DNA of 32,785 bases from Botryococcus braunii (lineage: Eukaryota > Chlorophyta > Trebouxiophyceae). The translations under genes were made by a program, and so were the position numbers. The stretch lies in contig KV908720.1 of NCBI GenBank assembly GCA_002005505.1, forward strand, positions 12,501-45,285. Direction: 5' to 3'. The notes under the pieces were generated by a model. The model saw only the letters and a list, made by a program, of their open reading frames with translations, made no database searches and was not told the origin of the DNA. Positions 9,355 through 21,235 of the stretch are shown here, one piece after another; within the stretch, counting starts at the first letter, position 1, and every line of letters starts with the position of its first letter.

Positions 9355-10879
9355 GGCGTTGTTACTATCACCTGCACCATCAGGCACCCTTACGTCAGCA
9401 AATCCCGAACAGAAATCGGCTTTCCCGGTGGCGGTAGACTGCGGATCAGGCTAGATAGTGGGCCAGAGTGGAATCGGCCCGGCCACTGTCGGAAATATAG
9501 GCGCCTCCCCAAGGGAGAGGGAGAATGGTGCCTTCGGGACCCCACTCAGTCCTCGGCCCACGCAGCAACAAACACAGATAGACTGATGATGAAAATATGA
9601 CTTTCCAGCGTGACACTTCATTGTGGCATTCCACTCTTACACTGTGGCATTGTGAAGTGTGAACTTGCGTCATTTCAGCAAGGCATGTTGCATACAGTTG
9701 CCAAGAGTATGTCTTTAGTGGGGGCGTGTTTTGAGATTACACTGCTTGCTAGGCCCAAATCAAAACACAACAGACAAGCCCACATATCCTCCACATCCAG
9801 GTGAGGACCAGGAAAGGGCAACAAAGTCATGCCCAGGTCACTACATGCCGTGCAGGAGGCGGTACCAGCCATAAATTTGTAGTTTGAGAATCACAAAAAC
9901 ACAAGGACACAACATGAAAGTTCCTTGACAACTTGATTTTTCTCCACTACGTGAGCGCAACAATGACAGTGCAACACCGTCATGTAATCTTTGCGACTAG
10001 GTCCAACATTCCCACAGACTGTCAGAACTTGGAACATTGCCAAGACCGTCGCAACTCAGTAACAGGGTCATCAACCCCATGCCTCTCCCAGGCAGTTCGC
10101 GGAAAACTCAGCTTCTGCAGTGGCGCCGTGCATCATAAGTAAACCCAAAGGCTTGCATTAAGCCTTTAAACACAACAAAACTTCATCAATTTCCCGAGGC
10201 ACCTCGTGAAGCCCTTGAGATTTTCATTTTCTGGTCTGTGAGAGAGGTGAACCAAGCCACGATCTTGCCTGTGAGGCGTGGACGCTCTCCACGCCAGCTC
10301 AAGCGCAGCAAGGTAACCTCTCGACAGACTTCAAATGAGATTTCCTAAACCGCGCCGTGTGTATTCGCATTACCAATGCGCGCCAACGCCCCTCCGATTA
10401 CCTCCTGTTCGGCCCGCAGAAAACTTCAGTCAGCTCTCGATGCCGCAAAGAAAACATGGATAGCCTCCAATTCCCATCGTTCGCTGTGCTATAGCATCAT
10501 GTTTTCAGATGTGACCAACGTCTGTGGCAGTCTTCACGATGGAGGAAGGAAAAAGGAACAGGGGGCGAGAGCCACACAATCCCACCAATTCAAAGCATCC
10601 ACCGGTGATCGTACCCCTAGAAACCTGTATCAGCGTGGGTTATTATATTGCGAACAGAGTCCGGAACCCCCCAAATGACCGCCGATGCTCCCCAGAGACT
10701 CCCCGATTACGCATCGTTTGACCCAGAATGAATTCAACAAATGATTTCAATATGAATTATCACACAACAAGGGCAGGAACAGGCAAGCGCGCTGTTTGAG
10801 GTGTAGCTAAGCAGTGCGGAAGACGCCAGCATGCGCCAGAATGCACCAACTCGTCCGTCAGAGGGTCGCAGGGTGCAGC
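9355..10879. other. Interval without a recognisable gene upstream of the ankyrin-like gene (copy A)
   Basis: This is about 1.5 kb, shared with 26,899-28,423. It would contain the promoter of the minus-strand ankyrin-like gene if the exon model is right, but no core motif stands out. Two small perfect hairpins occur: AAAGGCTT/AAGCCTTT with a 5-nt loop near 10,149-10,169, and GGCGTGGA/TCCACGCC with a 5-nt loop near 10,274-10,294. The open frames are up to 100 codons and unrecognised. Confidence 0.45.
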
Positions 10880-11431
10880 GACCCGCACGTGGTTTGAAGT
10901 ACAATACCTCTCGGCCGCCATCCCACACTGCTCCCGCCCCTTAGCTTTCGCCGGCGATTTCGCCGCCAGCGTGCGTCTCGTACGGTACAAGACGTACCTC
11001 ACATTTCCGACTTGTACTTTCATGGCCGATAGATTCGGCGTCACGCTCTCCCTGACAGAGAAATCGCGGTCACCGTCAGGACCATGACCTACCGCACTTG
11101 CCCAAATCCCGCTTTGCAACAGACGCTTCCACAGGAGAAGTCCCTGTTTGCGGACGGCTAAACCTGAGGAAAAACCATATCACGACCCGCACGTGGTTTG
11201 AAGTACAATACCTCTCGGCCGCCATCCCACACTGCTCCCGCGGCGGGAGTCCCGCCCCTTAGCTTACAGAACACCTGAAATTGTTTCGCCGGCGATTTCG
11301 CCGGCAGCGTGGGTCTCGTACGGTACAAGACGTACCTCACATTTCCAACTTGTACTTTCATGGCCGATAGATTCGGCGTCACGCTCTCCCTGACAGAGAA
11401 ATCGCGGTCACCGTCAGGACCATGACCTACC
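10880..11431 (-). repeat. Tandem repeat of about 300 bp, 1.8 units (copy A)
   Basis: Unit 1 starts at 10,880 and unit 2 at 11,184 (both GACCCGCACGTGGTTTGAAG), a period of 304 bp. Unit 1 lacks the 20 bp ACAGAACACCTGAAATTGTT that unit 2 and both copy B units retain. Unit 2 ends at about 11,431, where LINE fragment sequence starts. On the minus strand the units read as a short protein-like string (VRYVLYRTR, AKQFQVFCKL, VWDGGREVLYFKPRAG), and a third piece at about 15,372 preserves [14 protein letters not shown]. This suggests debris of an unidentified coding element. Unit 2 contains the dyad GCCGGCGA/TCGCCGGC. Confidence 0.8.
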
Positions 11432-11894
11432 TTGGTTTCGTCTTGGTGTTCATGGCCTCCCCATTGACATGGGCCGCAGACAACGGCTTCCGCGTCTTCA
11501 GCGCCTGTGTGATATGTGTGGCTCCTCTGTGGGTGATGAACACCACTTTGTCTTTCACTGTCCCGCTCTTACAGCGGTGCGGGACCGTTATCCCCACTTG
11601 TTTGTGGGTCCTTCTAGATCTCTTCGGCAGTTCATTTGGCACACTGACTTGCGTGCGGTCGTCTCCTTTATCTCGGATGCATTCCAGGCTCGTGCTGATT
11701 TACGCCGGCTACGGTGACTTGGCCGCAGCCACGTCTGTGGCTGCCCCCCCCCCCTTATCCCCCCTTCCCCTTTCGTTTGCTCAGTTATGCCTTCGCTCTT
11801 CGCTTGGCCACTTCTTGTGGTCAGTTCTTCCTAGTTTTGGCTTGTGTGTGTGTTGTGGACATCTCATCATGCCCTCGTGGCTGGACAGATGTAA
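11431..11894 (+). pseudogene. LINE-type retrotransposon C-terminal fragment with zinc knuckle (copy A)
   Basis: The plus strand encodes [20 protein letters not shown] followed by the knuckle [18 protein letters not shown] (C-x2-C, then H and C spaced as in LINE ORF2 tails) and ends at 11,717. This is the conserved post-RT cysteine motif of many non-LTR elements. Nothing upstream of about 11,430 belongs to it, so the RT core is missing. The 3' UTR has a perfect 8-bp hairpin (11,725-11,744), a C run and pyrimidine-rich sequence. It ends near GATGTAA (11,888-11,894), where the oppositely oriented element also ends. It is a different family from the minus-strand element. Confidence 0.75.
11725..11744 (+). 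other. Hairpin in LINE 3' UTR (copy A)
   Basis: GCAGCCAC and GTGGCTGC pair perfectly around a GTCT loop, just after the stop codon of the LINE fragment. Many LINE 3' UTRs carry a hairpin read by their own reverse transcriptase; that role is inferred here. It is identical at 29,288-29,307. Confidence 0.6.
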
Positions 11895-13290
11895 TTTCTT
11901 CTGCTGTTACAAGAGTGGAGTAAAAAAGACCAGCCCAATGTTCAGGGACCCAAACCCCCAATGTGTCAAGCTATGAGTCACACCCGGCGAGCGGCCAGCT
12001 GGCGACCCACAGCCGCCGCAATGATGAAACTGACCCGACGAATGACAAAATATCCCTCCACATCTTCTTGAGCAATGATGGCTTGGTTCAAAAGCCCCTG
12101 GAGCCTCTGCAACAAGGCCAGCGCATCAGCATGCAACCCTCCAAATGTTTCGAAGGCGAAGGCTTGGAAAGCCACAGGCGGCTGCTGACGCGACAACAAG
12201 ACAGCATAGCGGGTCTGCTTGTCTTGGGCAGCGCGCGCGGCGGCCCCACCCGGCACGAAGTGCAGCAAGTTGGCAACTGTGAGTGGGGAAGAGCCAACGA
12301 TGTCGATATAAAGGTCACGCCCCTCCTCCCACGCATGGAGGCGGAGGTCTGCGCGACGGCGTTCCTGGCCAGGGACAGGGGTGGGAAAGGCGGGTTCCCG
12401 GGTGACCCGCTGACGAGCTGAGGTAAGGACAGCGTCCAGGCCGTTACGAACGGAGTAATGTCGGCCGACAATGGCAACATCCCCCCCGGAGGTGCAGTGG
12501 ACCGCGTGGTCGCCCCAGACATCCAACTCCCTCAAGCAGCACGGGCATTGGGAGCCAGGGTGGAAAATGGGGATCAAGAGCTGGTATTGAAGGCGGCAGC
12601 GGAACGACGCAGGGGGCATGGTCTGCTGCAAATGGGGAACTGGGAGAGCCAGCAGCCAATCAGACGCTCCCGGCTGTGTAAGAGACTGGAGCACAGCGAT
12701 CCGAGCGAGCAGGGTCATCAAGAACCTCCCGGTATGCGCGGCGAGACAAGGGTTTGGACAGCCGGGCTTGCACTTTGCTGCGGACAAAATCCGGATCCTC
12801 GAAGAGCGCCGCATCGAAATCAGGAACAAGGGCGCAGTAGTCAGCCTTGGCAGCTAGGGCAGCGGGGACAAGAGGGGCAGTGGATGTCCCCAGAAGGCGG
12901 TCCTGAAGGGGGGCGGTCTGCGTGACGGAGGCGAGATAGGCACAAGGCAGAAGGGAAGTGGCCTTAGTGACCCCTAGACCCCCCTGGGCAATAGGCAAGC
13001 CAGCCAAGGTTTGCTGCAAAGGGCCAAAACCACCACCACCAGCTGTGACAATGGATTGGAGGACCTGGGTTTGGAGCATATCAAAGGTCACCAAAGCTTG
13101 CGCAGCTGCAGCTGGCGGCATGGTCCGAGCTGTGAAAACCACCTTGCAGGTCCCAAGGCAACTGCGAAGCAAGAGAAGCTCGGCTTGGGGGTTGCGGAGA
13201 ATCGGCAAACGCTGGAGCGAGGCTGCCACGGCATCAACGTGCGCCTGGGCTACGGAAGCCGCGTACTCGACTGACACGGTGACCGCACTT
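11890..13290 (-). pseudogene. Non-LTR retrotransposon fragment: RT thumb, Zn motif, endonuclease-like C-terminus (copy A)
   Basis: The minus strand encodes, from 13,283: a thumb/post-RT region (LLLLRSCLGTCKVVFTARTM, then LAGLPIAQGGLGVTKATSLL), a Cys/His motif CPCCLRELDVWGDHAVHC (12,494-12,547), a RHYSVRNGLDAVL helix, and RRADLRLHAWEEGRDLYIDI followed by AFGGLHADALALLQRL. The last parts match a PD-(D/E)xK-like tail seen in GDHA-type RT proteins. The RT palm and anything upstream are absent. A frameshift near 12,722, present in both copies, splits the frame (REVL continues as MTLLARIAVLQ in the next frame). The 3' UTR shares the ACATTGGGCTGGTC segment with the fragment at 655. It is inactive. 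Confidence 0.85.
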
Positions 13291-13397
13291 CTTCTTCTTC
13301 TTCTACCGCACTTGCCCAAATCCCGCTTTGCAACAGACGCTTCCACAGGAGAAGTCCCTGTTTGCGGACGGCTAAACCTGAGGAAAAACCATATCAC
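13282..13397. repeat. Chimeric junction: (CTT)n between 9-bp direct repeats, plus segment of the 300-bp repeat (copy A)
   Basis: ACCGCACTT occurs at 13,282-13,290 and 13,305-13,313, flanking a CTT run. From 13,305 to about 13,397 the sequence is the same as 11,091-11,183 of the 300-bp repeat unit. This piece is fused in frame (minus) upstream of the RT fragment, giving the string FSRPQTGTSPVEASVAKRDL before the Arg run of the GAA repeat. It looks like a repeat-tail insertion or recombination scar. Confidence 0.75.
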
Positions 13398-14391
13398 GGG
13401 GTTTAAGTTATATCTGAGTCGTTTTCGCATGGTCTCTGGGCTGTTTAGTTATCTTGCGCTATGTTTTTCGTGCGCGATTTCGTACCGGTCGAGGTTTATC
13501 GGATCTCCTGGCCGCAATAGGAAGGGAAGCTGCGCAACACAGTGGCCAACGTTGGGAAAAACAACAACAAGCCGTTCTTAAACTGCATCCTGCCGCGAGA
13601 AATAATGTAGCTGGCAGGTAAGCGTGTTTTCCGTGCGTCAGAGATTAGGTGAATCCGTCTCTTTAAACAAACCACTGCGCTTGTACGTTAAGCTTTAGAA
13701 ACATAACTTCAATTAAAATAGTATCCTGCAATATCTCAAGATTTGGGCCTCTGGTTTGTATGATATTCGTCTTTCTCTTGGCAGGTGTACTGGCCAATGT
13801 TTAAGAGTAACCTTTTCTTCACTCACCACATGTTTTCAATCCTGTCGACTCATATATATATATAAGAAAATGATGTAGACGTAGTTTTTGGTTAGTTCTT
13901 GGTTGCAATGTCCCTGAATCAATATGGTCGTTTTGTGATCAACCATGTTCAACCCCATGACGCTAACAGAATGAGTGGGGTGCAGGAAGAGGCTCTAGGA
14001 AAAGGATGCCTTTTGCGTGACTTTCTGTGGATGGTGTAAATCTTAGCACCGCACGTGGTATGGCTCAAAGTGAAGGTACGGTTCATGTACAAGTGTTGGA
14101 CACTGAGTGGGAGACAAGTACAAAGTGGCTGGTCCAGACATTAGTCGGTTGCCATGAATCTGTCATTTCAAGTTATCAGGACATCCAGTTTGGTTGCCGC
14201 AGCAGAGCACTTGCAAGAGGACTTGGGCACAAAAGTGAGACATTGTTGGGTTTGCAGGTGGCCCAAATGCATCAGAGATCAGGGGAAGACGAAACCTTGG
14301 GAGCAGCCCCGGATGCTGCCAGGGCCGGGTATGTCATATCCATATGTCACATTCAAATGCTGTATGGGTTAGATGGCTGGGGTAGTGGGAG

Positions 14392-14393
<2 letters not shown>
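13398..14393. other. Interval without a recognisable gene (copy A)
   Basis: This is about 1 kb, shared with 30,961-31,955. It contains an ATATATATATA run near 13,852. A plus-strand frame of about 120 codons from 14,027 into the GT tract is open in both copies but matches nothing recognised, has weak coding character and ends in repeat-encoded residues. Confidence 0.4.
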
Positions 14394-14485
<92 letters not shown>

Positions 14486-14567
14486 GTGTGTGTGTGTGCG
14501 CGCGTGCGTGCGTGCGGGCGGGCGGGCGGGCGGGCGGGCGGGCATGCGTGCGTGCGTGCGTGCGTGC

Positions 14568-14641
<74 letters not shown>
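14394..14641 (+). repeat. (GT)n-(GC)n-(GGGC)7-(GTGC)n-(GT)n composite tract (copy A)
   Basis: About 110 bp of GT-rich sequence, a GCGCGC stretch, seven G-triplets separated by single C residues (14,516-14,542), GTGC repeats, then about 68 bp of GT. Alternating purine-pyrimidine sequence flanks the G-rich core. The same layout, with small length changes, is at 31,956-32,196. Confidence 0.95.
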
Positions 14642-14643
<2 letters not shown>

Positions 14644-14759
14644 TATGCCAAGCAGTACATTGTAGTGGGTGTAGCCTCGTAGGCTTCGCGCCAGCATATG
14701 GTGTGTCGCTCGGGCCATACCAGCACTTTCATCGGTGCACGGCAATCCCCGCCGAGTAT

Positions 14760-14971
<212 letters not shown>

Positions 14972-15016
14972 TAGATTTGTGAGTAGGTGGGTGTGGGTGG
15001 GTAAGTTGGTGGGTGT

Positions 15017-15345
<329 letters not shown>

Positions 15346-15361
15346 AGAGGCAGAGAGAGAG

Positions 15362-15437
15362 CTGCTGCTGGCGAAATTGCCGGCGCAACAATTTCAGGTG
15401 TTCTATAAGCTAGGGGTGCTCCCGCGGGTCGACCGCT
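15362..15437 (+). repeat. Inverted partial copy of the 300-bp repeat
   Basis: Reading plus, GCGAAATTGCCGGCGCAACA followed by TTTCAGGTGTTCTATAAGCT is the reverse complement, with several changes, of the CTTACAGAACACCTGAAATT...CGCCGGCGATTTCGC part of the unit at 11,184. It encodes [14 protein letters not shown] in the matching frame, then a stop. Its divergence makes it older than the tandem units. Confidence 0.7.
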
Positions 15438-16464
15438 GAAATCTGCTCACGCCGCGTCCTGACGTCTGCAGTCGGGTGACGTCTGCAGTAACGAGTGGCG
15501 GGCCGCGGCCCCCCCCCCCCCTCCACACAGCCTCACAGTCCCAGGATGCTGGAACATGCTGGTTCTCCCCATCCTGCTGACCAGAGGCAGTCAGCCATCC
15601 AGATGCGTCCTGCAAAAGAACATCTGGGCAGTAAGTCCATTAATTTGGCAAGGGAGGAGGAGGAATGCTGACCCGCCAGATTATTACACAGTTCCTGTGA
15701 GCAGACTGCTCTCCGACAAGATGTGTCGCAGACCCTCAACCACAGCGGCTCAAACACCATGAGAAGGCCACAACCCCACACAATGACCCCTTTTGAATAA
15801 AAAAATGCTGCACATTACCCGGCATGATGACTAGATGTGCTAGACGTGCGATCTACCCATTGGTACGGCAAAATTGCTTTGCAGTGTTCCCCGGCGTCAT
15901 CGAAGTTGCCGGCTCACACACTGGCAATCTAATCCCCATGGGATTACGTTGGCGCAGCAAAACCACAAGTTCTATTTTCAGTGCAACAAAATATGTTATC
16001 TTAACCTCAGTATCAAAGCCTATCTTGTGCAACAGTTGCAGGTGCATCACATTTCATAAGCTGCACAGCTCCCGGAAGTCTAAAACAGTAACTGGTTATA
16101 CTTTGCTTTTGTACTTTGCTTTTCATTCAAGCTTGTCAGCTGGAGGCAATTGCAAGTTTGATAGATTTGAAGCCACCAAGGCAGTTTCCGAGGAGCCACT
16201 GTGCCCCCTTCTCAGTGAGCAAGCCAGAACAGTCTCCTAACCAAGCATATAGAAGCAAACAGCCATCCCTCCCCACATCCGATCCCAAGCTCATAATCTA
16301 TTTCTCCTCTCCTTGCCTCCTTTCCCTTCTCCTTCCTCTACGCCCTCTGTTTCCACTACCCAGCTCACGTGAGCATGGCAATGCATGCCTCCAAACCCCA
16401 CGGGGCGCAAGACTAGTCTATAGTACTGTAGTATTCCTCCTAGTTCTGTTCCCCTCACCTCCTC
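15438..16464. other. Unique spacer without a recognisable gene
   Basis: This lies between the two copies and occurs once in the window. It contains a short direct repeat GACGTCTGCAGT (twice around 15,458-15,490) and a C run near 15,510. The open frames (up to about 138 codons at 15,824-16,240, plus) resemble nothing recognised. No RNA gene or promoter was identified. Confidence 0.45.
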
Positions 16465-17388
16465 TCATGTGTCCCAAATCGCCGTTTTAATTCCATCCTG
16501 GATGGAAACAAACAGCATGTGCCTCAGAAGAGTCATGATGCGCAGAGAAACATAAATGGCCAAGGAGGAGTGGGAGGGTGGGGGGGGGGGGCAGGTTGTG
16601 GGGGCCCACCCATCCCATCGAACTTGAAACTTATACTTTCTATGGCTAGAAGTCCTGTCCAGCCTGTGGAGAAGTGTGAAGGCAGCCTGCGCATCTGCGG
16701 GGATGTCGTACAGGTCATCTAAGGCACAATTTCTAACACCTCCTGCTCCGCAGACAGCTACAGAGGTCAAGCTATCCCCCTCCTTAATGTTTTGCCTTGT
16801 GTTCATGTGCTCAGCAGCCTTTTTGCAGGCCATAAATGCAAGCCCAAGGCACGGGAGGACGTGAGTGGCATGGTAAGGAATAACACTGCACCTTAGGAGG
16901 CGCCCATAAAAAGTCATTTTTAAGATCTTTCTGAAACGCCCATCCTCCATCCGTTGTTGGACAATGCCGCTGTTACCACTGCTTCGCTGTGTCAATGACC
17001 ACAAAAGAACGGTCCGCAGGTTTCCCGGCACGAAGCGAACCGGTTGCTGCACACGGATGGTGGGATGGGAAGTCGCACCCAGATCCGGCCGCATCTGACC
17101 ATATGTGAGGTTGCTGCAGAAGACCGAGTCTCCGCCTGTTGGCACATCCGTCAAATGTGGACGAGAGAGCCAGCACCCTAATGCGCCTACAGCTTCGGAG
17201 CCAAATGCTGCATTGGCAGCATCTTCAAGCCGCTGCTCCTCCGCGACGCGGTGCTCCAAATACACCTCTCTGAACACCCGTCCCTCCGGAGCTAATTTGA
17301 CCAGGTCGTCTCGAAGGGGGAAGGTGAGGGGGCCAATTTGCAAAACTATCCGCTGTATGTCCAACGGAAGGTCAATCCACTGGGTCAT
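16465..17388 (-). CDS. Uncharacterised protein with F-box-like N-terminus
   Basis: The ATG at 17,388 opens a 307-codon frame, and an upstream in-frame extension of 27 codons is also open. Residues 4-47 (WIDLPLDIQRIVLQIGPLTF...FREVYLEH) have the L-P-x-x-I-x-x-I-x-x-x-I pattern of an F-box-like motif, which in known proteins recruits SKP1 to ubiquitin ligases. Residues about 50-245 are unassigned. The last about 45 residues, after KYKFQVRWDGW, come from a poly-Pro-encoding C/G run and are probably intron or 3' UTR read as protein, so the true 3' end is uncertain. Only the first 56 codons are duplicated in copy A, where they are broken. Confidence that this is a gene is moderate and that it is an F-box is low to moderate. 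Confidence 0.5.
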   Translation of the reverse strand: MTQWIDLPLDIQRIVLQIGPLTFPLRDDLVKLAPEGRVFREVYLEHRVAEEQRLEDAANAAFGSEAVGALGCWLSRPHLTDVPTGGDSVFCSNLTYGQMRPDLGATSHPTIRVQQPVRFVPGNLRTVLLWSLTQRSSGNSGIVQQRMEDGRFRKILKMTFYGRLLRCSVIPYHATHVLPCLGLAFMACKKAAEHMNTRQNIKEGDSLTSVAVCGAGGVRNCALDDLYDIPADAQAAFTLLHRLDRTSSHRKYKFQVRWDGWAPTTCPPPPPSHSSLAIYVSLRIMTLLRHMLFVSIQDGIKTAIWDT

Positions 17389-17614
17389 GCTTGTACGAGT
17401 ATCCCCTGCCCAGCGCACACCTTGTGGCTTGTGCTCTCCAGAAGATCCTGCCACCACCAAGCACCCCAACTGTCGGACAAATCAGAAAAAGAACGTACCC
17501 TGGATTCATACAGCACCAGTACAGCACTAGTGACAGCTCCCCAATGGGGAAAGAAGAAGGCAGTGTCGGTCACCGTTGATGTGCGATACGTGATACTCGG
17601 GTTTTAGCAGCTTT
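17389..17614. other. Gene-free interval between F-box-like start and LINE fragment (copy B)
   Basis: Counterpart of 429-654, with only rare substitutions. It probably holds the F-box-like gene's upstream sequence; no motif stands out. Confidence 0.5.
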
Positions 17615-18091
17615 GCGGGGTGTCGCTCAGACCTCCGCCTCCACGCATAGGAGGAGGGTCGTGACCTCCATATCGACATCGTTGGCGCGTCACCACTCAC
17701 CGTTGCCAACTTGCAGCACTTCATGCGGGGTGGGGCCGCCGCATGCGCTGCTCAAGACAAGCAGACCCGCTATACTGTCTTGCTGTCGTGTCAACAGCCG
17801 CCTGTGGCCTTCCAAGCCTTTTCATTTGAAGCATTCGGAGGGTTGCATGCTGATGCGCTGGCCTTGTTGCAACGGCTCCAGGGGCTTTTGAACCAAGCCG
17901 TCATTGCTCAAGAAGATGTGGAGGGATATTTTGTCATGCTTCGGGTCATCTTCATAATTGAGGCCGCTGTGTGTCGCCAGCTGGCTGCTCGCCGCGTGTG
18001 ACTTATAGGTTGAAACACTTGGTTTTGGGTCCTTGAACATTGGGCTGGTCTTTTTAACCCCAATCTTGTAAGAAGAAAAAGAAGAATTACA
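17615..18091 (+). pseudogene. Non-LTR retrotransposon 3' fragment, RT C-terminal region (copy B)
   Basis: Counterpart of 655-1,131, with the same TAG in place of Trp after LRLHA. The decay therefore predates the duplication. Differences from A include GAGG for GGGG near 17,922 (Glu versus Gly in EDVEGY) and one base in the 3' UTR. Confidence 0.85.
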
Positions 18092-19201
18092 CTGAGCCTA
18101 TAGCTACGAGGCCTACACCCAGTACAATGTACAGCTTGGCATCTGACGGGGCAAACCCCAACGGCGTCTGCCTGCCGACGCGCTACATTCTCTCCCTCCT
18201 AGGTGACCGAACTCCCGGAGAGGCCTGCCGAAGCAAGCCACAGTCACAGGCAGAGGCATTAGAAGGTCACTGCTACACTTCTACACACACTTCTGTTGTA
18301 CAATCAGCACACACATGTAGACCTTCTAATTGATGATATATGTGGAATTTCTGTTAGAAAGTAATTGCATATTTGTGGGTCACATCTGAGTAACCAAGGT
18401 GTTAAATGGACCTACATGACTCATTCTTAATACAAGAGTGTACTGCATTGGGATGCAATGGTACTGCTTGGGTTTTTTTGGCTCTCCGAGACTGTAAGGA
18501 GGCCACGGTACAGAACATGCAAGATTTTGGCTTGATCTCCAGTGGGCAACACTCAGCCCGGATCTCATCGATCGTGGAAACTCTGTTCGACGGTCCCTGG
18601 TGTTCGATCCGCGCGTCACAGCTGTAGTGAGCTCAAGATTCGAGACGTTTAAGCATTCGAGACATCCATCAGTTCGGTCGGTACTGCGCATCGACAGTTA
18701 GGTCGAATCATGCAGTAATTCTGGAATCCAATGCAAGGTACAAAAGGGACACCAGTTAAATCATGCCCGTGGGAACATCTACACCCCAGGTGCATGGACA
18801 TGAGTAAGCCAATAACATTAGGTCTCCTGTAACAAGTATTTTAGGGGAGGTGCTCAAGCAAGATGGCAGCTGATGCTACACAGACTCGTGCGGTCTCTTT
18901 TGGTGCCGGACTCCGTGAATACGGCTGAGGTCCAAGGGCACTGCTGTTTCTTAGTTGCTGTGAGTGTGACCATGAACAGGTAATCCTCGAATTCTGCTTA
19001 AGCGGAAGTTATACATGCATATATGTAACAAGTTCTGATGCTACACAGACTCCTGCTAGCAGCGCTGTCTCGTTTGGTGCCGGACTCCGTGAATACGGCT
19101 GAGATCCAAGGGCACTGCTGTTTCTTAATTGCTGTGAGTGTGACCATGAACAGGCCGCAGTTGTTTGAATGTGAAAAGCCAGAATCAATATGTCATGCAT
19201 G
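18092..19201. other. Interval without a recognisable gene (copy B)
   Basis: Counterpart of 1,132-2,240, including the 11-bp inverted repeat (18,258-18,330) and the direct repeats (18,870-18,980 and 19,035-19,154). It has one extra base near 18,843. Confidence 0.5.
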
Positions 19202-19209
19202 AGTTTGGA

Positions 19210-20369
<1,160 letters not shown>

Positions 20370-20482
20370 CGCACGCGCACAAAAATCCAGTCACGGACGC
20401 TCAGAATCTTGCCACAGAAATACTGCATCAAATTACAAACATCAATCCCGTGCCAGGGCAGAAGTACCCATTTAGGGCAACT

Positions 20483-21235
20483 GTGCTCCGTCTTGTCCTG
20501 CTGAACACCGCGTTCCTACTTCACAACACATTTCATCCAGACACCACTAATGCCAATAACAACTTTCATCTGGCCACCGCTTTCCAACTTCACAACACAT
20601 CTCATCAAGACACCACTATCTTTTCTGAATAACAACTTTCATGTGGCCACCACTTTCCAACTTCACAACACATCTCATCCAGACACCACTATCTTTTCTG
20701 AATAACAACTTTCATCTGGCCACCGCTTTCCAACTTCACAACACATCTCATCCAGACACCACTATCTTTTCTGAATAACAACTTTCATCTGGCCACCACT
20801 TTCCAACTTCACAAGACATCTCATCCAGACACCACTATCTTTTCTGAATAACAACTTTCATCTGGCCACCGCTTTCCAACTTCACAACACATCTCATCCA
20901 GACACCATTATCTTTTCTGAATAACAACTTTCATCTGGCCACCACTTTCAAACTTCACAACACATCTCATCCAGACACCACTGTCTTTTCTGAAAAACAG
21001 CTGTCATCTGGCCACCACTTTCCATCTTCACAACACATCTCATCCAGACACCACTTTCTTTTCTGAATAACAGCTGTCATCTGGCCACCACTTTCCATCT
21101 TCACAACACATCTCATCCAGACACCACTCTCTTTTCTGAATAACAGCTGTCATCTGGCCACCACTTTCCAACTGCACAACACATCTCATCCACGACACCA
21201 CTATCTTTTCTGAAAAACAGCTGTTATCCGGCCAC
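20483..21235 (+). repeat. 73-bp minisatellite array (alpha, copy B)
   Basis: Same number and order of variant units as 3,440-4,190, so the array has not changed copy number since the duplication although the microsatellites have. One late unit reads GAAAAACAG instead of GAATAACAG. Confidence 0.95.

Noticed and set aside
9218..9454. Plus-strand 78-codon frame (MAISVKSKVATQ start)
   Set aside because: It is antisense to the candidate acidic exon of the ankyrin-like gene; its Ser/Ala-rich composition fits a shadow frame.
16613..16660. KYKFQVRWDGW in the F-box-like frame, similar to a chromodomain strand
   Set aside because: It is a single short match next to a C/G-run-encoded Pro stretch, with no further chromodomain residues, and it is probably at or beyond the true coding end.
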